A stretch of DNA of 64,000 bases from Arthonia radiata (taxonomy: Eukaryota; Ascomycota; Arthoniomycetes; Arthoniales; Arthoniaceae), in assembly GCA_002989075.1 (NCBI GenBank), contig PSQN01000010.1, positions 744,001 through 808,000 of the forward strand, written 5' to 3'. A model generated the notes under the pieces. That model saw nothing but the letters and a program-made list of their open reading frames with translations, was not told the DNA's origin and did no database searches. The position numbers were made by a program, and so were the translations under genes. This document shows positions 28,639-38,881 of the stretch, piece by piece (the stretch's first letter is position 1; every line of letters begins with the position of its first letter).

Positions 28639-31600
28639 ATGTCGGCCTCTCTGCCTCGACCCTCGCGACCCTCGCTGAACGTGCCGGCGTCGAACTCGCC
28701 TGGCCCCAACAGTCCTGGCTCCATACCTATCAGCAAACGAAGCCCGTCTGCGTCTTCAGCTACTGCGTCTCCAGCAGGGACGTCATCGGCAGGCCCATCT
28801 CCCTCAGGACTGCCACGAGTACCATCTTCCTCTGCCATTCCAACGTCCTCTCCCTCGAACCCTCCTCAACAGCCCTTACCCTCGTTGCCTACTGCAGGAG
28901 TAAAGACAATCCGCAAGACAGCAAGCTACAATGTGTTCCCCAAGACGGTCACCCCCAGTCGCCCGCCGAGCACACAATCCACAGCGTCCACGGCCACGAC
29001 ACCGAGAGCTGCAAATAGATCCTCGAGCCTATACACACCCTCAAGAACACAATCCTTGAACACCAATCGCGTATCGACGCTGACCGGTCAGCCTTCAACA
29101 TCAAACAAAAGCGTTCCCTCGACGCCGTCAGGAGGTGTAGCGGATCCGATAAGTGAGCACGTTGGAGAAGAAGGTGACGAACGAGGTCGTCCTCACTCCA
29201 CGCATGGCAAGGACAAAGGCAACGTTGTGATCAGCGTAAGAGTGCGGCCAGAAGCGCAACAAAATGATCAGTCGGCGGCGGCGGCGGCTGCATCAGGAGA
29301 ATGGATGGTCGATGGTCGCCAATCCTTGATCTCGTATCAGGGAAAGGAAGGCGGCGAATACTATTACGGTAAGCTTGTCACTCCGAACATGAACCTGGGT
29401 GCTGATGTGTGCTAGACAACGTTTTCGCCGCTCATGATAAGAATGCAAAAGTTTACGACTCAGCTGCGAAGCGCCTGGTGCGCCGAGTCATGGAAGGCTA
29501 CCACGGCACTGTCTTTGCGTATGGGATGACGGGTACCGGAAAGACGTACTCGATGCAAGGTACAGCAAACTCGCCTGGTGTCATCCCACTCGCGATTACG
29601 GACATTTTCTCCTTCATTCGTGAAACACCTCAACGGGAATTTTTGCTGCGAGTCAGCTATCTCGAAATATACAACGAAAAGATTCATGACCTTCTCAATG
29701 CTCCAGCGCAAACCGCAGGCACTGGACCGCCTCAGCAAGAAGAGATCAAGTTGCGCGAGGACGGCAAGCGTGGCGTGTACGCGAGCCCGCTGAAGGAGGA
29801 GATCGTCCAAAGCCCTACGCAGCTGCTGAGGGTGATAGCCCGTGGCGACCACTCTCGGCGTACCTCCAGTACACAGTTCAACGCACGCTCCTCCCGAAGT
29901 CACGCGGTCGTTCAGATCGTTGTCGAAAGCCGAGAGCGCAATCCTGCCGTTCCGACAGCCGGTGCAGAGGGCAAGCGATCAGGTGCTGTGCCTGGCGGAG
30001 TGCGCGTATCGACGCTGAGCTTGATCGACTTGGCAGGCTCAGAGCGTGCTGCGGAATCAAAGGAACGTCGCACCGAGGGTGCGCACATCAACAAAAGCTT
30101 GCTAACACTGGGTACTGTCATTTCCAAATTGTCAGGCTCCAAGGACAAATCTGGACAGCCCATGGACAAAGATGGGAAGCATCTTCCCTATCGAGACAGC
30201 AAGCTCACGAGACTACTACAGCCGGCCTTATCCGGCAATTCGTTGATCTCGATCTTGTGTACTATCCAGATTGGATCAGCGAACAGTGCCGCTATTGCTG
30301 GGACGCACACAATCGAGACGCTGAACACCTTGAAATTCGCTGCCAGGGCTCGCAATAATATTATCAGCCATGCAAAGAAAGCTGAAGAATCTCACGCAAG
30401 CATTGGCGATGCCGGAAGCCGAGCCCTGTTGGATAGATACCGCATAGAAATCGTTGAGCTCAAGAAACAGTTGGAGAACCAGAACAACGAGGGTCAAAAG
30501 GGACGAGATGAAGAAGAAGAACGCCAAAAGCAAGCTGAGCATGCAGCACGTCGTACGTCTCGGTTCTCCGAATATGCACTACTACTTGGGACGAGAGGCT
30601 AACTAAACCCTCAGATGAGGAGCAGCTACTGGAGATGCAACTTGCGCGCACCGCTCTCAAAGAGAGGATTGATCATCTCAATAAGCTCATGTACGTGGAT
30701 ATGCTCGTCTTTAGCTTGACATCGTGCCTGTCGCTGACTCTGCGCACGATTGTACAGCTTGAGCTCTAAGTCTGTTGGAGTTAACAAACGCTCGATGTCC
30801 TCGTTGAGGAAATCAGAGAATGGCACGACCGGCTACGCAAAATCTTTGCGCTCCTCCTCTGGTAGTGTTCTGAGCTCTGGTAACGACTTGGGTCGAAAAT
30901 CATCACAAACTTCCATCAGGTCCACTTCGACCCTTAAGGAAAACACGATGCAAAACACTTCCCTGACACCAACAGATACTAGTCCTCTTCCAGAGGAAGA
31001 AGAGGAAGACACTTTGGGTGATCTTGGTGATGGCACAGCTTCATCAGCAACCCAGATTAAGAACCTCCAGGCAGATTTGAATGACAAGAATCGGTATATC
31101 GCGACCTTAGAGAAGCGCCTCCTGCAAGCTCGGCGGGCGAGCCGGAGTAGGACGAGCATGACTTTCGGCAGCCGGACCAGTGACACTATACCAGAGGATG
31201 GCTCAGAAGGGGTAGACGCCATTATTCGTGATAAAGATGCTGAAATTGCTGACCTGCGCGCAAGGCTAGATGACAAGGAACGCATGGTGGCGGCATTAAA
31301 GTCGGCTGCACGCAAACGTGACACAGCAGACTCGCGTCCCACAAGCGCATCCCCGGGGTTTGCAGTGGGAAATGGATACTCTCCTCGTGCGTCGATTGCG
31401 TCTGTGCAAGATCTTCCCAATGGGGGTCCTAGACGCACATCTAGCGGAAGTGTAAGAAGTTTCAATCATAATGAGGCCAGACGGGTTAGTCACACCAGTC
31501 CATCTAGCTCGCTGTCGAAGGTCTCTTCTGCGACACAACCCACCCGCAGCGACAGCCTAGCGAGCTCTGAGGCACGGCTGATGAGCCTTGCGGGCGGGAG

Positions 31601-32378
31601 TCCACCGCGGTCGGTCAAGCGTACTCATGGCGTTGATGAGATGACTAGGATGCTAGATGAAATGATTCGGCAGAAGGTCGAAGCCGGCGGCGCTATAAAT
31701 AAGCCACTACCTCGACGGCCAAACAGCCAGCAAATCCCAAGCAACAGTCCAGTCGCACAAGCTCTTGCTGGTGCTTCGCCCGTTGATTCGAGGGCGGGCA
31801 ACACTCCTGATGTTCAGATGGGGGAAGCGCAGACTGCCACACCTTATATCAACGGTCACGTCAGTACCAGATTTGACGGAAGAACGCTGCCAGCGCAGAT
31901 AAACACAAACGGCATCTCTGGGCCAAAGAGTCCAACTGCTGTACCGCGGTCACGAGGCAGCCCCAGCATCGATGCCGGTAAGCTCTCTGGGTGGGAGTCG
32001 GATATTCAGCGGCGACGAAGTCTCAAAAAGGACCATCGGGATCGAGCTGACACTGCAGGGGGTACGCATATGGAGAAGGTATTGAATCAACCGAACGGCG
32101 TATATACACCTAGTACCACAGTCCAGTCAAGCCCGACAGTCCCCCACGAGCCATATCGGGGCCCAACAGAAAGTGCGCCGCCTCTGCCGACCGATAAAAA
32201 GCTGGACAGCAATACAAGTAGTCACAGACTGTCACGGGACCTGCTTCGAGTTGAAGATACAGGCCGAGATCGAGACATTTCCCCTGGAAGCGAGGGAACT
32301 GCAATTCTAGATGAGATGCAAGAAGGCAGTCACAGCAAGAGGAATTCGACGGTTGGTCTGGGCATTGAGGCAAGGTGA
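28639..32378 (+). CDS. kipA: Kinesin-7 motor protein (KipA/Kip2-like)
   Basis: Four exons (28639-29368, 29416-30552, 30615-30690, 30758-32378) give 1,187 residues; phases agree and the introns are 47, 62 and 67 bp. A Ser/Pro-rich N-terminal extension of about 190 residues precedes the motor, which begins at VVISVRVRPE. The P-loop is GMTGTGKTYS (near 280), switch I is NARSSRSHAVVQI, and switch II is LIDLAGSERAAES. The microtubule-binding element is HLPYRDSKLTRLLQPALSGNS. The motor's VSYLEIYNEKIHDLLN and the long N-terminal extension resemble KipA and Kip2, plus-end-directed motors that sustain microtubule growth and hyphal polarity. After the neck come coiled-coil segments (AEIADLRARLDDKERMVAAL) and a Ser/Pro-rich tail. 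The class assignment is good; the exact orthologue is inferred. Confidence 0.88.
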
Positions 32379-32767
32379 CAGGACGGCGTTAATGAGAAGG
32401 TCTAGGATAAAAGCACAGAGGCGGCGTGATGTTAGCCAGAGGAGGGTGAAATGTCGCATTATTTACGGATGGTTATAAGGTCAGCACGGTTGCGGAGTTA
32501 TGATGGGACCTCCTCGTGTTTGCGGTGACGACTATACCCCTACTGTATATTTTTATTCTACTTGGATGGCACTGTCCAGAATAGCTCGCGCAAGCAATGT
32601 ACGATATTTTGAGCGTTTCCGCTGACATACTTCGCCGTGATGAGTGACTGCTGGCGCAAATGCGATCCTAGACCGGTTGCTCCTTCCCGAAGAAAACCCG
32701 ATCTCGGTGCTTTTTATATGTGTGGTATCCCACCAGCTCCAGCAGACGCACGTAGCTCGCTTCCTGT
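32379..32767. other. Intergenic region between kinesin and FAH-family genes
   Basis: Co-directional spacing, AT-richer than the flanks. A + frame overlapping the FAH start region lacks motifs. Promoter function for the downstream gene is presumed. Confidence 0.4.
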
Positions 32768-33715
32768 ATGGCTGCGTTGCCTTTCAAATCACTTTTTAGA
32801 TCCAACCCGTTCACAAGGTCTTTCGCTACGCAAGGTACAGCTATGTCTCGTTTCGAACGCCTGGTCCGCATCAAAGCCGACGGCTACTCTGAACCCGTCT
32901 ACGCCAATGCGATTCTCCCACGCGGGGAGACGGACATCCGCAAAGCGAAAGAAGCTCAAGTCGTGGGTGGAAATATCTTCGCAGGAGGTCAGGTCACCGA
33001 CTCCGTCGTCACGATTAGAAAGTTCTACCCGCCCATCGATCCAAGCCTCGTTGGCACCGTGCGATGTCTGGGCCTAAACTACCGGGAGCACGCCATTGAG
33101 AGCAAGATGCCAATCCCTAAGTACCCGATCCTCTTCTACAAGCCACCTACAGCCCTTGCCGGTCCATTTGACGATATTGTCATCCCGCCAATCGCTCAAC
33201 AGGCGGAGGGTGTCGATTACGAGTGCGAGCTCGTCGCCATCATCGGAAAAGAAGGCAAGGAGATACCAGAGACTCAGGCCTTAGATCACGTCATGGGATA
33301 CTGCGTTGGCAACGACGTATCACATAGAGAATGGCAACTTCAAAGAGGCGGCGGCCAATGGTCAATGGGCAAGTGCTTTGACACTTGGGCACCCTTTGGG
33401 CCAGGCATCGTCAGCAGCGACATCATCAAAGATCCCACGAACTTGACCATCTCCACGAAGGTCAATGACGAGCTGGTACAACAGAGCAACACGCGGGATC
33501 TGATATTCAGCATTGCGCAGACGATCAGCTTTCTCAGTCAGGGCACGACACTTAAACCTGGTGACATGATATGGACGGGCACACCCCAGGGAGTGGGCAT
33601 GGGCAGGAAGCCGCCTCTGTGGCTGAAAGATGGCGACTGGGTTGAAGTCTGCCTTGCTGGTGTGGGCACATGCAAGAACCGGGTCAGGTTTGCAAAGACG
33701 GCTGCTCGTCTGTAA
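32768..33715 (+). CDS. Fumarylacetoacetate hydrolase-family protein (acylpyruvase/FAHD1-like)
   Basis: Single exon, 315 residues. The FAH C-terminal-type domain covers about 90-310: VRCLGLNYREHAIESKMPIP, then PILFYKPPTALAGPFDDIVI, and the metal-binding acidic set E-x-E in VDYECELVAIIGKEGKEIPE with a later Asp in GNDVSHREWQ. GDMIWTGTPQGVGMGRKPP is the conserved substrate-loop motif. Related enzymes hydrolyse acylpyruvates or decarboxylate oxaloacetate with Mg2+. The first 25 residues (MAALPFKSLFRSNPFTRSFA) are basic and lack acids, suggesting mitochondrial import as in FAHD1. A second ATG (MSRFERLV) would give a cytosolic form, so dual targeting from one gene is possible. Not the tyrosine-pathway FAH itself, which is longer with an SH3-like N-domain. 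Confidence 0.88.
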   Translation: MAALPFKSLFRSNPFTRSFATQGTAMSRFERLVRIKADGYSEPVYANAILPRGETDIRKAKEAQVVGGNIFAGGQVTDSVVTIRKFYPPIDPSLVGTVRCLGLNYREHAIESKMPIPKYPILFYKPPTALAGPFDDIVIPPIAQQAEGVDYECELVAIIGKEGKEIPETQALDHVMGYCVGNDVSHREWQLQRGGGQWSMGKCFDTWAPFGPGIVSSDIIKDPTNLTISTKVNDELVQQSNTRDLIFSIAQTISFLSQGTTLKPGDMIWTGTPQGVGMGRKPPLWLKDGDWVEVCLAGVGTCKNRVRFAKTAARL

Positions 33716-33766
33716 TGCGTCGCAGCACTCCCTTGGACAAGAGGCGTGCATTATTCCTTCATTACA

Positions 33767-34720
33767 TTAGAAGTGTAGGGTGCCTGATTGTGTGGAGCGC
33801 CGGACTTTTTCGATCCGACAATGCGCGCACACCTGCGGACCGTCACCCGGCGCTTCAGCAATATGTTCACACCCAGACGCCAACTCAGAAGGCCCGTTCT
33901 CCTGGCCTACCGGCCTGATCTCTTGGTCACTGGCAACCTTCGAGTATACCTCATCTGAAGCGCCGTTGCTCCTGCTGGCAGACGTCATCACAGGCCCGGT
34001 ATTTTGCGCGGCGAGCCTCTCTCGCAGACCGAGTCTGCGTCGAATCAAGAACACGACACTTCCGAGCAGGATCAGTAGGGGAATGCCGACCCCTAGACCG
34101 ACGCCCAGCCCCACGCCGAGGGCAAGCTTGCGTTGTTTTGATGCAGCGGCGAGGAGGTCGTCGTCTGAGAAGCACTTGGGGTCTCCAGCTCTACGACAGC
34201 CTGCTGTCACTTTGTCGGGATCTGTGGTGATGTTGAACGTTGCACTGGACAAGCTCGTCTTCGCGCCATCCCATACATGAAAGACGAAGACTGGCGAGTC
34301 CGAGGTATTGAAAGTATTGGGATATCTATCGTCGCGCCGGTGGTCAGCCTGGTCTCTACGTCTTCTTGGAGCTTTTGCAGCCGCAGAAGGCCCACTCACG
34401 TGTTCACAATCCAATCAAGAGTCACATTCTGGTCGTTGTTGTTCTGTGCTGTCAAATGAGTCAGCACTTCAAGTTGACTCTGCGGATTGCCTGCAAGTAC
34501 CCGCTATTTGTACATCTCCAGGCTGATCTACTTGGTACAGCCAGAGACCCCAGTTCTGGATCCTTGTGTTCAGAAATGACAGCGTTTGGTGCGAGCCATT
34601 GAGCCAGACAGGATTCTGAGCGTAGTCACGCAATGTCGTTGTTCCGGCTGGATTGTACCATTCATCTCCCCAAGCTCTACCGGTGAACAAAAGAAGAGCA
34701 GTCGCAATCCAGAACTCCAT
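33767..34720 (-). CDS. Single-pass type I membrane protein, possible surface sensor
   Basis: Three exons (34720-34501, 34448-34400, 34325-33767) join in phase to 275 residues; none of the exons alone would be recognised. Residues 1-18 (MEFWIATALLLFTGRAWG) are a signal peptide. The outside part (19-155) has N-glycosylation sites such as NGS and NVT, a repeat-like core (DEWYNPAGTTTLRDYAQNPV, LSFLNTRIQNWGLWLY) and a Cys pair. The membrane span (157-184) is GLGVGLGVGLGVGIPLLILL, a strict Gly-x-Gly pattern. A basic RRR stop follows, then a 90-residue Ser/Glu-rich inside tail ending with CAHC. This layout (signal, ectodomain, Gly-rich span, short tail) resembles many poorly studied fungal surface proteins. 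Function unknown. The start is the first ATG in frame; upstream is only a TTG. Confidence 0.75.
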
Positions 34721-36059
34721 TGGATGGGGGGCCAAGATGCTGCGGAGAGTCGCGTTGTTTGAATGTGCAGTCTACCGTCGGGATGGGAGTGCCTCGCTTT
34801 TGAAGAAGCACCAAGCTTTGCGACCAACGTTAGGTTGTTGGAGGCGTGGCTGGTTTTATGCAGACTAAAGTCTGCGATCGCAACTTCGCTACCGCAAAAG
34901 GATGTCCCCGGTTGTTTAGTGCCAGACCCCCGCCTATCACGCTTCGGCACAACATCTGCCTGCTGCAAGGTTGCGCATCCTTCGCGACTCACGCTTTCTA
35001 CTGGCCATCTAAATCGTCAAACTTCACGATACTAACAGAGTACTAACAGAGTCTTGTTCATCAGTCGGATATGGCTCGTTTCAAGGCTTTCCCCCTTGCA
35101 AAGACCGGCCACAGCGGTGAGAAGCATTCGCGTCGCAGCAAGCAACCTTCCGGATCGCCATGGATGGACTGGGATCAAGGAGTGAATACCTTGCAACAGG
35201 CAGACGTCCGCTTGGCAAAGGATCCTCCGCATCCTTCTCAATCCTCGAATGCAAGTGATCGTGCAAAGCGCAGGCTACAACACGCCTTGGGAGACCAAAG
35301 ATTCACGGATCGTCTTGTACATGCTGGTTACTCCGTACGGAGTACACTCTCCCCAATTCAGGCATTGTTCTCTAGGTTGACCTGCAAAAGTATCTTGTCT
35401 TACCCTGCACTTGCTGCATCTCGTCAAGAGCTTTCCTTCTTCCATCGCCCTTGCCATCTCAATGTCCCCTTGATTTTACAGATAATCAGCTGGCCGAGGT
35501 CCGCTAACAACAGCCCCACCTAATTTCTGTAACGTTCATTGGCTCGACAGTATATCTTGGCACTAGAGTCAGGTACTTACGTTGCTATTATTATTATCAC
35601 TCCATGCGTTATGCACGCTCCTGACAGTACAGTCTTTACAATCCAGTACGGTAGAAGAAGCCGTACATGCATATCTCGAAGTATCATGTTGGCATTCCTC
35701 TTTGGCCCGTGCAACCGTGTTGTACGCTACCTTTCTATAACTTTGGGTTCATTCAGCCAGTACGCTTGCTTAACCATTCTTGAAGTCTTATGAGTTTCAC
35801 AGCCCTTTTACGAATCCGAATGGCAGTCATGTCGGCGTAGCGAACGCCGGCTTACACGTATTCACTATGACTTTCCTTAACGAGCGTTCACTTATTCTTC
35901 GTCCTATTCTTCCTTCAGTCCCTCCGTAAACAATAGGCACAAGGAGTCTAAGCAGGTCCTTTAAAGTTTCACTGTTTCACGCATATCTTTAGACTTGTTA
36001 TGCTGCTGCGGCTGTAACTTGTTGATACTGTAACTGATGGGCAGTATAAATGTTGGGCA
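34721..36059. other. Long gene-poor region with a 16-bp palindrome
   Basis: No gene is recognised in 1.3 kb. An 11-bp tandem (TACTAACAGAG) occurs twice at about 35030-35051. A perfect 16-bp palindrome, TACTCCGTACGGAGTA, lies at 35329-35344. The 35,520-36,000 part is AT-richer than the rest of the window and its short frames look random. Confidence 0.5.
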
Positions 36060-36480
36060 TCGAGGCTCTCGAGCAGTACTATTATCTAGCAGCGACGCTC
36101 TCGAGCAGCAACAGTCGCCAGCAGTACTATTACTAAGCAGCAACACTCTTTCGTAGCAACGCTCACGAACAGCGGCACACTCAATCAAGAATACCCTCGA
36201 GTATCATTACTCTGGAGTAGCACAACTCTCATGGAGCGACGCTCTCACGCAACAATACCGCCACTCAGCCTCAAACCCTTCCAGAACTGATACCTCGTTG
36301 CTTCATAATCGGATTCCTTCAAAATAACACCAGTAAGCATCGACTCCCCCTCATAGCGACGCAGGCCGTAGTAGTGTCCTCATAGCAATACCCTCCCGCG
36401 ACAGCGCTCGCAGTATCGACACGACCAGCTCCTCCCGACATCGTCCCTCAACAACGCAACCTCGATTACCGCCTCGCAGT
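36060..36480. repeat. Degenerate short tandem repeats with GCTCTCGAGCAG cores
   Basis: The 12-mer GCTCTCGAGCAG occurs at 36065-36076 and again 32 bp on at 36097-36108. The 12-mer GCAGTACTATTA occurs at 36073-36084 and 36121-36132. Further decayed copies (AGCAACGCTC, AGCGACGCTCTC, ATAGCGACGC) extend to about 36480. It reads as an old minisatellite. No coding role is apparent. Confidence 0.55.
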
Positions 36481-36928
36481 CCAAGCTCGCCGTCACGCTA
36501 GGGACAGATCCTCATGCTCAACCATAGCACAAACCAGCCCAATGCTCGACGCGCTCTCGCGGGAGACACCTTCCGCGTCCACCGACACAGTACGCCCGCG
36601 TCGCCGCGCAGATCGCTGGCGCCACCACACCAGTGTCCTGCCGTCCACCGACCCTTCATCAGGCGCTGCGTCAACGCATGCCTCAGCCCACCTCTACGCC
36701 TAGCTCGCAGCGCCCATAACTCTCACGACCCCACTCATATACTCTTCGGCATACCAACCACACTCGACAGCTCCACACCCCCAGACCTCCCACAGCATGA
36801 CAGCCACACTCGACAACTCCACATCCCCAGACATCCCACAGCACCCACTGTATCCCACACATCCGCAAATCGTCCAGCATCCACCCTCAGCAGGCGTCCC
36901 CCCTCCCCTTCCCACCACCTCATGCTCT

Positions 36929-37435
36929 TCACCCGCTACTCACCCTCCCACTACCCCTCCCCACAAACGCCTCAACCCTCCTCCCGTCTCCACTCCACAT
37001 ATCACTCCACCCCACCCCTCTCTCCTCAACCGCCTCGTCACACACGACAAACCACAGCCCGCCCCGCACGCGGAAAACATGCGCGTACACGCTCGGTTTC
37101 ACAGAATGCGGGCCGCCCCGCAGGCTTTGCGCGCGCTCCCAGCGGCCTGTCGCTACGCGGAGTGATCCGTCTGGGCTGTAGAGGACTGTGTCGAAGGCAC
37201 CGGTGGAGAGGAGGGCGTTGAACTTTTGGGTGAGGAGTGCGGATTTGTGGGCGGCGGAGTGGGGGGTGAGGGAGGTCCAGGCGAGGGTGTGGATTATGAG
37301 GGCGGTGGTGATGGTGGTGGTCGGGGCGGAGGAAGGGTGTGTGTGGTTCAGATGGGTGGGGAGGCGGATGATGTGGCTGATGGTGGTGTGGGGGCTGGGG
37401 TCTTGGTGCAGGGCGGTGAGGGAGAAGAGGAACAT
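36929..37435 (-). CDS. Doubtful hypothetical protein in a strongly skewed block
   Basis: An open frame of 168 residues starting MFLFSLTALHQDPSPHTTIS. The segment FDTVLYSPDGSLRVATGRWE to YAHVFRVRGGLWFVVCDEAV looks protein-like. The first 60 residues are His/Thr/Pro-rich, as expected from a C-rich strand. Overlapping + frames reach 235 codons in Pro/His-rich low complexity. The minus frame is preferred because its C-to-G change along the coding strand matches neighbouring accepted genes. No family recognised; it may be an artefact of base composition. Confidence 0.3.
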   Translation of the reverse strand: MFLFSLTALHQDPSPHTTISHIIRLPTHLNHTHPSSAPTTTITTALIIHTLAWTSLTPHSAAHKSALLTQKFNALLSTGAFDTVLYSPDGSLRVATGRWERAQSLRGGPHSVKPSVYAHVFRVRGGLWFVVCDEAVEERGVGWSDMWSGDGRRVEAFVGRGSGRVSSG

Positions 37436-38261
37436 CGCTGTTGTGGTGCAGGCCAGAAATAATTAATCAGCGCTGCCGTCGCCAGTCGAGGTGTCTAGCT
37501 CACACACTTGTAAGATTCGTAACGCGCAATGTTGAAAGGCATTGGGACGACATTGGTGAGGGACTGACGCCAGCTGTCGCGAAGATATCGGCCGTGTTGG
37601 GAAAGTCACCTCTGCGAATGCGCGAGCGCTGTCTATCTGGTGAGTACATTAGACGCCGCGACTATGACGATCGGGCTAAACTGCGTACGCACTGAGGCCG
37701 TGACGCGGTGATCTCGCTTTGGCTGTCCCACGGAGCCGCCGTTGTAGACTGTCGCACGTCTGCCTGCCATCGCATTGCTCGAACGGACGAGTTGGGTCAT
37801 AAACCAATTCCTGCATGCCCTGGGACTGAAAACATGCCACCATGTTCCCTCATTCCATGCGATTGACGTGGCCAAACAAACCGTGTCTCCCCTCGAAGCA
37901 ACGAGACCTCCGGGCGAAGACATCGCGCCGGCTGATCTTAAGCTGAGACGTGACACGGCTGTGACGCTGGAGGCGGAGACGCGCGCGACGTTCTTGCCTT
38001 GGTGCCGTGGTAGAGTTGCTAGGTTGATGACAGAGGCGATGCAGAATGGCTATGTTCGAGGATGAGGAGCTCCGGCTTCGATGCGTAGATCTGTCGCTTT
38101 CCACGGCTGGCGTTGGTGTGCGCGAGCGCGAAGAGCGGGTGTCAGCTCGATTAGCGCGAAGGGCGTTGCGAGAACGCGGTGTGGTGCTGAAGGAGGAGAG
38201 GGGTTCGTGGTCCGCATGGATTCGCATATCGTGAGGCGATGATAATGAGATGTGTGCCTTT

Positions 38262-38288
38262 GGGGGGGGGNNNNNNNNGGGGGGGGGG
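38262..38288. other. Assembly gap (8 N) inside a poly-G run
   Basis: Nine G, eight N and ten G in a row. The N run is short and flanked by the same base on both sides, so it probably marks an unresolved homopolymer rather than missing unique sequence. The true length of the G run is unknown. Confidence 0.95.
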
Positions 38289-38572
38289 TGGTTCCGAGGA
38301 GGAGCGTGCATGGGTGACAGTATGGGCGTGATAAGATTCTGTGTGTAGATGTGAGAGAGAGAGAGAGAGCGTGAATGTAAGTGTGAATGTATCTAAGGGC
38401 GAAGGGACTGTATGAATGAGCCGGGACCGTAGGCGGGCTAAGTGAATCTACTAGTGAAGCGTAAGTATCACGTTAGAAGGAACCCACAACCGCAGAGAAG
38501 CCTTAGTGAGCATTGGGATATATTCAAACCTGCACTGTGGGAACCAATGGATATTACTCTACAAGCCTAGCG

Positions 38573-38827
38573 TCACGAGTGACCGCCACGCCTCCGTGCA
38601 CGCAAATCTTCCACGGCCTCTTTCCTCAATTGAGCGAACGGTAGTTTCTTCAGGTCCTTCATGTCTTCTTTCGTCAATTCGATGTCGCCCAAATGTCTGG
38701 CGCCAGTCAATGTGGTGTTGAGACGCGGTGAAATTGCACCGTGGTCTCGTGCGTTCTCAATGGAGGTTACAGCCACATCCGCATCTGTTACTCTAATCTC
38801 ATCGTCAGGATCGGGTTCAGTCTTCAC
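38573..38827 (-). CDS. Small acidic/basic protein frame just past VelB
   Basis: A frame of 84 residues (MKTEPDPDDEIRVTDADVAV to EAVEDLRARRRGGHS) begins 54 bp past the VelB stop on the same strand. Its composition looks like real protein, with an amphipathic LTKEDMKDLKKLPFAQLRKE helix. A TTCTCCCCAG acceptor-like site sits exactly before its second codon, so it could be a 3' exon joined from elsewhere. I could not find a canonical donor in VelB that would join it. Separate gene, alternative VelB tail and chance frame are all open. Confidence 0.35.
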   Translation of the reverse strand: MKTEPDPDDEIRVTDADVAVTSIENARDHGAISPRLNTTLTGARHLGDIELTKEDMKDLKKLPFAQLRKEAVEDLRARRRGGHS

Positions 38828-38881
38828 CTGGGGAGAAGTCGATCGGTCGGGGCTGATTGAGCGGCTTTGAGTGGGAGATGA

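Larger units (their letters stand above)
37436..38881. other. Gene-poor region holding the assembly gap
   Basis: No gene is accepted. It contains a run of nine G, eight N, then ten G (38262-38288), a GA microsatellite at about 38352-38369, and open frames with Arg/Ser-rich random-looking translations. A small minus-strand frame at 38573-38827 is listed separately. Confidence 0.5.

Noticed and set aside
37850-38311. A 153-codon minus frame running through the N gap
   Set aside because: The start depends on the unresolved bases and the translation is Arg/Ser-rich low complexity.
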